Shown here one piece after another: positions 22,851 through 26,825 of a stretch of 26,825 nucleotides of DNA; the first letter of the stretch is position 1, and each line of letters begins with the position of its first letter. Both the position numbers and the translations under genes were made by a program. Below the pieces are notes generated by a model. That model was not told the origin of the DNA. It worked only from the letters and a program-made list of their open reading frames with translations, and searched no databases. The DNA is taken from NCBI GenBank assembly GCA_905236895.1, contig CAJOQI010000056.1:1-26825 (forward strand), given 5' to 3'. This DNA is from an uncultured Peptostreptococcaceae bacterium. GTDB lineage: Bacteria > Bacillota > Clostridia > Peptostreptococcales > Anaerovoracaceae.

Positions 22851-23993
22851 ATGAAGCTTGAATTGATCGCAACCTGCGCCTTCGGTTTGGAGGCGGTGCT
22901 GAAAAGAGAAATAATGAACCTGGGATATGAAATCCTCTTATCCGAGGACGGAAAGATTACCTATGCCGGGGATGAAAGAGCCGTGGCAAAAAGCAATCTA
23001 TGGCTTAGAACCGCCGACAGAGTTCATATTAAGATGGGGGAGTTTAAGGCGGAAACCTTTGATGAGCTTTTTGTCGGAACGGAGGCCATAGCGTGGGAGG
23101 AGATAATCCCCCGGGATGGGATTTTTGTTGTGACGGGAACCTCGGTTAAATCCAAACTCCACAGCGTGCCAGCCTGCCAAAGCATAGTTAAGAAGGCGGT
23201 GGCAGATAGACTGTGCAAGCACTATGGACTTGAAGAAATGCCGGAGACTTCAGGTGACTACGGCATCAAAGTGACTATGCTTAAAGACAGGGCCACCCTT
23301 ACCATTGATAGCAGCGGCAAAGGGCTTCATAAGCGAGGCTATAGAGAGGAAGCGGGAGAAGCGCCTATTAAAGAAACTCTTGCTGCGGCTCTTGTTCAGC
23401 TTTCCTTCTGGAAGAAGGGAAGGATTTTGGTCGATCCCTGCTGCGGTTCCGGAACCATTCCTATCGAAGCTGCTTTAATCGGAAGGAATATTGCGCCTGG
23501 GCTATCCAGGTCTTTCGCTTCTGAAGAGTGGCCGGTGATTGGAGAAGAGGCTTGGAAGGAAGAGAGGAAGGAGGCTTTTCAAGAAATAGATAACGAAGGT
23601 GAACTTAAGATTCTGGCCAGCGATATAGACTCCAAGGTTCTTGAAGTGGCGAAGAAAAATGCTGAGGAAGCAGGGGTGATGGATGATATTTCATTTAGCC
23701 GCCGGGACATACAGAAGTTGTGGCTGGAAGAGGGGAATGAGATCATAATAACCAATCCGCCCTACGGAGAGAGAATCGGTGAGCAGAAGGAAATAGATAG
23801 AATATATAAAAGCTTGAATAGACTCATGAAGGAAGACGAAAGCAGATCTTTCTTTGTAATAACCGGAGACAAATCTGCGGAAATGAAAATCGGCGGGAAG
23901 AAGGCCGACAGAAGAAGAAAGCTGTATAACGGCAGAATAGAAACCTGCTATTATCAATTCCACGGAAAGAAACCGGAAAAGGCAGAAAAGTAA
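22851..23993 (+). CDS. THUMP-domain RNA methyltransferase (RlmL/YpsC-like)
   Basis: This 380-residue class I SAM-dependent methyltransferase has an N-terminal ferredoxin-like/THUMP RNA-binding region (about 1-160) and a Rossmann catalytic domain. Motif I is VDPCCGSGTIPIEAALIGRN (from residue 194), and the target-base motif IV is NPPYGER (from about 302), typical of N2-guanine methylation. Family relatives include E. coli RlmL (23S rRNA m2G2445) and B. subtilis YpsC. The N-terminal KLELIATCAFGLEAVLKREI matches the family start in its first 20 residues. An AGGAAG site is 4 bases before ATG 22851. The next gene, also an RNA-modification family, begins 22 bp later. The specific nucleotide is inferred from family only. 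Confidence 0.92.
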   Translation: MKLELIATCAFGLEAVLKREIMNLGYEILLSEDGKITYAGDERAVAKSNLWLRTADRVHIKMGEFKAETFDELFVGTEAIAWEEIIPRDGIFVVTGTSVKSKLHSVPACQSIVKKAVADRLCKHYGLEEMPETSGDYGIKVTMLKDRATLTIDSSGKGLHKRGYREEAGEAPIKETLAAALVQLSFWKKGRILVDPCCGSGTIPIEAALIGRNIAPGLSRSFASEEWPVIGEEAWKEERKEAFQEIDNEGELKILASDIDSKVLEVAKKNAEEAGVMDDISFSRRDIQKLWLEEGNEIIITNPPYGERIGEQKEIDRIYKSLNRLMKEDESRSFFVITGDKSAEMKIGGKKADRRRKLYNGRIETCYYQFHGKKPEKAEK

Positions 23994-24015
23994 AAGGGCA
24001 AAAGAAAAGAGGACA

Positions 24016-26289
24016 ATGGAAACCAAGGGAAGGAAGAGTATTGAGCTTCTTGCTCCTGCGGGGAGCAAGGAGGCCTTCATAGCTGCGGTTGAAGCCGGCG
24101 CAGATGCAATATACTGCGGGGGCAAACTTTTTAATGCCAGAATGAACGCTGGGAATTTTGATGACGAGGAAATGAAAAAGGCCATAGACTTTGCTCATAA
24201 GAGGGGAGTCAGGGTCCATGTCACCCTTAATATATTGATTAAGGATGAGGAACTTAAGGAAGCCCTGGAGTATGCGGAGAGACTTTGGCGGATGGGGGCC
24301 GACGCTTTGATTGTTCAGGATTTGGGGCTGGCTCGCTTGATTAGGGAACATATTCCGAATTTGGAAATGCATCTTTCCACCCAGGGAACCATCTATGATC
24401 TGGAGGGAGTCAAGGCCGCATCAAAGCTGGGCTTCAAGAGAGTTGTTTTAGCCAGAGAGCTTTCTCTGGATGAGATCAAAGAAATCTGCGCTGAATCCCC
24501 GGTGGATATTGAGACCTTCTGTCACGGGGCTATCTGCATGTGTTATTCCGGCCAATGTCAGCTATCCAGAGCAAATGGTGGAAGAAGCGGAAACCGTGGG
24601 GCTTGCGCTCAGCCCTGTAGACTGGCCTATGAAGGATGGTTTGCTAACGGAAAAGAAGGCAAGGGCTATTATCTTAGTCCTGCTGATATGTCCTTCCTTG
24701 ATAGCATGGGAGATTTGATTGATGCGGGAGTAAGATCTTTCAAAATCGAGGGAAGGATGAAGTCTCCCGAATACGTGGCTCAAGTAACCGGGATATATAG
24801 AAAGTATATTGACCTCTATTTGGAGAAGGGTGAGTATGAGGTGAGCTCTGAAGACAGGGAAGCCTTGGCACAGATCTTCAGCAGAGGATTTACGGATCAT
24901 CATCTTAAGGGTGAAGAGGATTCGGATTTTATGTCCGGCGACATTTCCAAGAATAAAGGTGTCTTGGTTGGGAATATAACCAAGGGCAAGGTTGGAAGAA
25001 ACTTGGCTGAGATTAAAACCCTAAACCATATTGATGGTGGCCAACTGATTAAGGGTGATTTGCTGGAGATAAGAGGGAAGGGAGATTCCGAAAGGGTGAG
25101 TCTTCTTCTCACATATCTGGAGCCGGCGGGAAAGAATGTCTATAGAATAGGAGATGTAAAGGAACCTGTTAAAGAAGGCCATAAGGTCTATCGCATTTCA
25201 TCAAAGGCTCAGGGAGATAGAGAGGGTATCTTCTATAAGAATAAGGATTGGAACAAAGGGAAGTTCATCCGCAAAGTTCCTGTAATGGTTAATATTAAAA
25301 ACCAAGGGAAGGAACTGTTGACGGAGGGAACTGCTCTGACGAAGGACGGTAGGGAATTTAAGGCTCAAGTGGTGGCAGGACCTTTCCCGGAGGCTTCGGG
25401 GAACGCTCTTGTGAATAGGATTGAGAGCGCCTTTGCCAAAACCGGAGATACTCCCTTGAAATTTGCCGGACTAAATATAGAAGGCACCCTGGATTTCACC
25501 GCTACTATGGCGGAACTTAACGGCGTGAGGAGAAAACTCTATTCCGCTTTGGAAGAGAAAATGGTTGAAGTGGCCTGGGCTGAGAAATCCTTGGGAGGGG
25601 ATATGCTGCCGGAAGACCTTGCCGATACGAGAGAAGATGGGGGCAGTGGAATCGTAGAATTGTTTTTTTACAATGCAAATGATTATCTCATCCATGGTAA
25701 AGCCTTGGTTAAAGATATAATGGATAAGGTGGGTAAGGACCAGATAAGTTTTAGAATCCTCTTACCTGCTTTTCAACCAAAGGAAATAGAAAGGATTGTC
25801 CAAGGGGAGGAAGGCTTGGAATTTGTTCCATATATCGATACCATAACCAGGGGAAGAAGAAAGGAAATAGAGGAAGCCCTTGGTGAGTTGGCCGAGATAG
25901 GAATCAAAAAAATCTATATTGGAAATATCGGTTGGATTGATGCAGTTAAGAAAATGGGAATGATTCCTTTGGCTGACTTTGGTCTCAATATATATAACAG
26001 GGCAGGGGAAGTAGCCATGAAGGAATTGGGACTTGATGGAGGCATGCCTTCACTGGAAACCGAGGGAAGATATTATGGAAGGATTCCCCTTATGGTTATG
26101 GAACACAGCCCGGAACACGCATCTCTAAAAACCAAGGGAAGGAAATATCAATTAATAAAAGACGATTATAGAATTCAGACGATTCTTGCTCCGGATGGAA
26201 AGGTGGATTATGCCAAAGCGGTTGAAGAGGCCGTTGAACTTTCGGGAGATGAAAATATACGGGGAAAAATCCTGAGATTCTTCATTTAA
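24016..26289 (+). CDS. U32 family protein (RlhA/TrhP-type RNA hydroxylation)
   Basis: The 757-residue protein is annotated in databases as 'peptidase U32'. Characterised long relatives (RlhA on 23S rRNA C2501, TrhP on tRNA U34) instead install hydroxyl groups on RNA bases with prephenate-dependent chemistry. The N-terminal TIM-barrel begins ELLAPAGSKEAFIAAVEAGA with DAIYCGG. The signature Cys cluster is CHGAICMCYSGQC plus RGACAQPC, likely an Fe-S or metal site, and FKIEGRMKSPEYVA follows. The C-terminal half carries the extra beta-rich and barrel-like domains of the long U32/DUF3656 type. The ribosome site AGAGGA is only 2 bases from the ATG. Pairing with the THUMP methyltransferase supports an rRNA role over proteolysis. 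Confidence 0.9.
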   Translation: METKGRKSIELLAPAGSKEAFIAAVEAGADAIYCGGKLFNARMNAGNFDDEEMKKAIDFAHKRGVRVHVTLNILIKDEELKEALEYAERLWRMGADALIVQDLGLARLIREHIPNLEMHLSTQGTIYDLEGVKAASKLGFKRVVLARELSLDEIKEICAESPVDIETFCHGAICMCYSGQCQLSRANGGRSGNRGACAQPCRLAYEGWFANGKEGKGYYLSPADMSFLDSMGDLIDAGVRSFKIEGRMKSPEYVAQVTGIYRKYIDLYLEKGEYEVSSEDREALAQIFSRGFTDHHLKGEEDSDFMSGDISKNKGVLVGNITKGKVGRNLAEIKTLNHIDGGQLIKGDLLEIRGKGDSERVSLLLTYLEPAGKNVYRIGDVKEPVKEGHKVYRISSKAQGDREGIFYKNKDWNKGKFIRKVPVMVNIKNQGKELLTEGTALTKDGREFKAQVVAGPFPEASGNALVNRIESAFAKTGDTPLKFAGLNIEGTLDFTATMAELNGVRRKLYSALEEKMVEVAWAEKSLGGDMLPEDLADTREDGGSGIVELFFYNANDYLIHGKALVKDIMDKVGKDQISFRILLPAFQPKEIERIVQGEEGLEFVPYIDTITRGRRKEIEEALGELAEIGIKKIYIGNIGWIDAVKKMGMIPLADFGLNIYNRAGEVAMKELGLDGGMPSLETEGRYYGRIPLMVMEHSPEHASLKTKGRKYQLIKDDYRIQTILAPDGKVDYAKAVEEAVELSGDENIRGKILRFFI

Positions 26290-26380
26290 TAACAGCTCTT
26301 ATTTGGGGAAGATACAATCTGCGATTATATTAGGGGAAAGAAGTATATACCCCTATGTAAAGTGTTGCTAAAAGTGAAAC

Positions 26381-26409
26381 ACCACATCATATAGTGATGT
26401 GGTATTTTT
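26381..26409 (+). terminator. Terminator of the RNA-modification operon
   Basis: ACCACATCA and TGATGTGGT form a perfect 9-bp stem around TATAG, followed by ATTTTT. A weaker TAGGGG...CCCCTA pairing precedes it near 26330-26356. Confidence 0.85.
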
Positions 26410-26419
26410 GTTGATTTTT

Positions 26420-26447
26420 CAACGGTTGTAGGCCGCAAAAACCGTTG
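26420..26447. repeat. Inverted repeat overlapping promoter P1
   Basis: CAACGGTT (26420-26427) and AACCGTTG (26440-26447) are exact 8-bp inverted copies. The right copy overlaps the first three bases of the P1 -35, so a repressor or growth-rate regulator could bind here. Confidence 0.5.
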
Positions 26448-26474
26448 ACAAAGGGAGAAAAATTGTGGTATTAT
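26445..26474 (+). promoter_or_regulatory. Strong promoter P1 of probable rRNA operon
   Basis: A perfect -35 TTGACA (26445-26450), an 18-bp spacer and -10 TATTAT (26469-26474) with an extended TGG. The following bases, CACTAAGCTGTCACTTTGA, resemble those after P2. Confidence 0.75.
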
Positions 26475-26526
26475 CACTAAGCTGTCACTTTGAAAAGAAT
26501 ATTGTCAAAAAAGATGAAATAATCTA

Positions 26527-26555
26527 TTGACAAGGTATTTTCTTGGTGATAGTAT
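26527..26555 (+). promoter_or_regulatory. Strong promoter P2 of probable rRNA operon
   Basis: A perfect -35 TTGACA (26527-26532), a 17-bp spacer and -10 TAGTAT (26550-26555), 82 bp after P1. Tandem consensus promoters with no ORF after them are typical of Firmicute rrn operons. Confidence 0.75.
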
Positions 26556-26825
26556 ATGTAGGCTGTCCACTTGAGTGAGCAGCGTGATCTTAGAAAATCT
26601 CATAGCAAGAAAAAGTCAAAAAATGACTATGCACAAAGACAATTTGTGGATGGTCCCAAGTGCTGAAAAAGCACACGACAATTTCTTAATCAAACAATGA
26701 TTCTAGATAATCATGTAGCAATTGCAGACAGTTGCCATGCGCTGAAGCGCTGCAACTGGTTGCATAAGACCTACCAACGATTTGCTAGGCAAATCGGGCT
26801 AGGTCTTTAAACGCAAGCGTTTGAG
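26556..26825 (+). ncRNA. Structured leader, probably of a 16S rRNA gene starting at the window end
   Basis: About 265 nt after P2 contain no ORF but at least five hairpins in series. They are AGTCA/TGACT (26614-26628), GTGCT/AGCAC (26660-26674), ATGATT/AATCAT (26697-26714), CAGTTGC-GCGC/GCGC-GCAACTG (26729-26758), and AAGACCTA-CGATTTGC with its complements (26766-26807). GTCTTTAAAC (26803-26812) is boxA-like. The window ends GCGTTTGAG, which would fit the bases just before or at AGTTTGATC, the usual 16S start. No mature rRNA sequence is present, so this is inference from promoters, structure and context. Confidence 0.5.

Noticed and set aside
26766..26807. Intrinsic terminator at the end of the window
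   Set aside because: The stem is long but only three T follow, and it sits inside what looks like an rRNA leader; processing or antitermination structure is more likely.

Overview
The window looks like chromosome of an anaerobic, low-to-moderate GC Gram-positive bacterium of the class Clostridia. A butyrate/amino-acid fermenter related to the Peptostreptococcales/Anaerovoracaceae is my inference, not something measured. The grounds are an acyl-CoA dehydrogenase fused to electron-transfer modules, a flavodiiron oxygen/NO reductase, a pyrophosphate-type phosphofructokinase, AddA rather than RecBCD, an independent phosphoglycerate mutase, strong AGGAGG-type ribosome binding sites and intrinsic terminators. 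No phage, IS element, CRISPR array or tRNA was seen. Almost all genes are core genes; the interesting material is in one gene fusion, one broken gene and several regulatory regions.

Layout. 1-2781 (+): the 3' part of an acyl-CoA dehydrogenase / EtfA C-terminal domain / rubredoxin fusion, followed by a flavodiiron protein. Together they look like a chain passing electrons from acyl-CoA/ETF flavin through rubredoxin to O2 or NO. 2782-3281: a 500-bp intergenic region with a terminator, a candidate two-hairpin small RNA, and a perfect 26-bp palindrome at the proBA promoter. 3282-5378 (+): proB-proA (proline synthesis). 5379-5562: a structured inverted repeat between convergent genes. 5563-6830 (-): dinB (DNA polymerase IV) broken by a one-base frameshift. 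6928-8526 (+): a single-domain universal stress protein and an HI0933/BaiN-like flavoprotein.

8537-10109 (+): a promoter, a yybP-ykoY-type (Mn2+) riboswitch overlapping a transcription terminator, and an ion-transporter-superfamily permease. This suggests an unrecognised manganese exporter. 10110-10434 carries inverted repeats and a bidirectional terminator. 10435-14003 (-): a two-component system (response regulator, then kinase) followed by a secreted or anchored three-PepSY-domain protein with a Pro/Ala/Ser repeat linker and a poly-Asp tail. Two promoters in this block share the same 11-bp direct repeats and spacing, so autoregulation is likely. 14081-15628 (-): gpmI.

15716-19351 (+): addA without addB beside it. 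19361-20566 (-): PPi-type phosphofructokinase, divergent from 20687-21724 (+), a threonine-aldolase-family PLP enzyme; their promoters share one -35 segment. 21771-22787 (+): an MreB-family actin. 22851-26289 (+): a THUMP/RlmL-like RNA methyltransferase and a U32 protein of the RlhA/TrhP type, apparently an RNA-modification pair. 26290-26825: a terminator, two duplicated strong promoters and a highly structured leader. I read this as the front of a ribosomal RNA operon cut at or just before the 16S gene.
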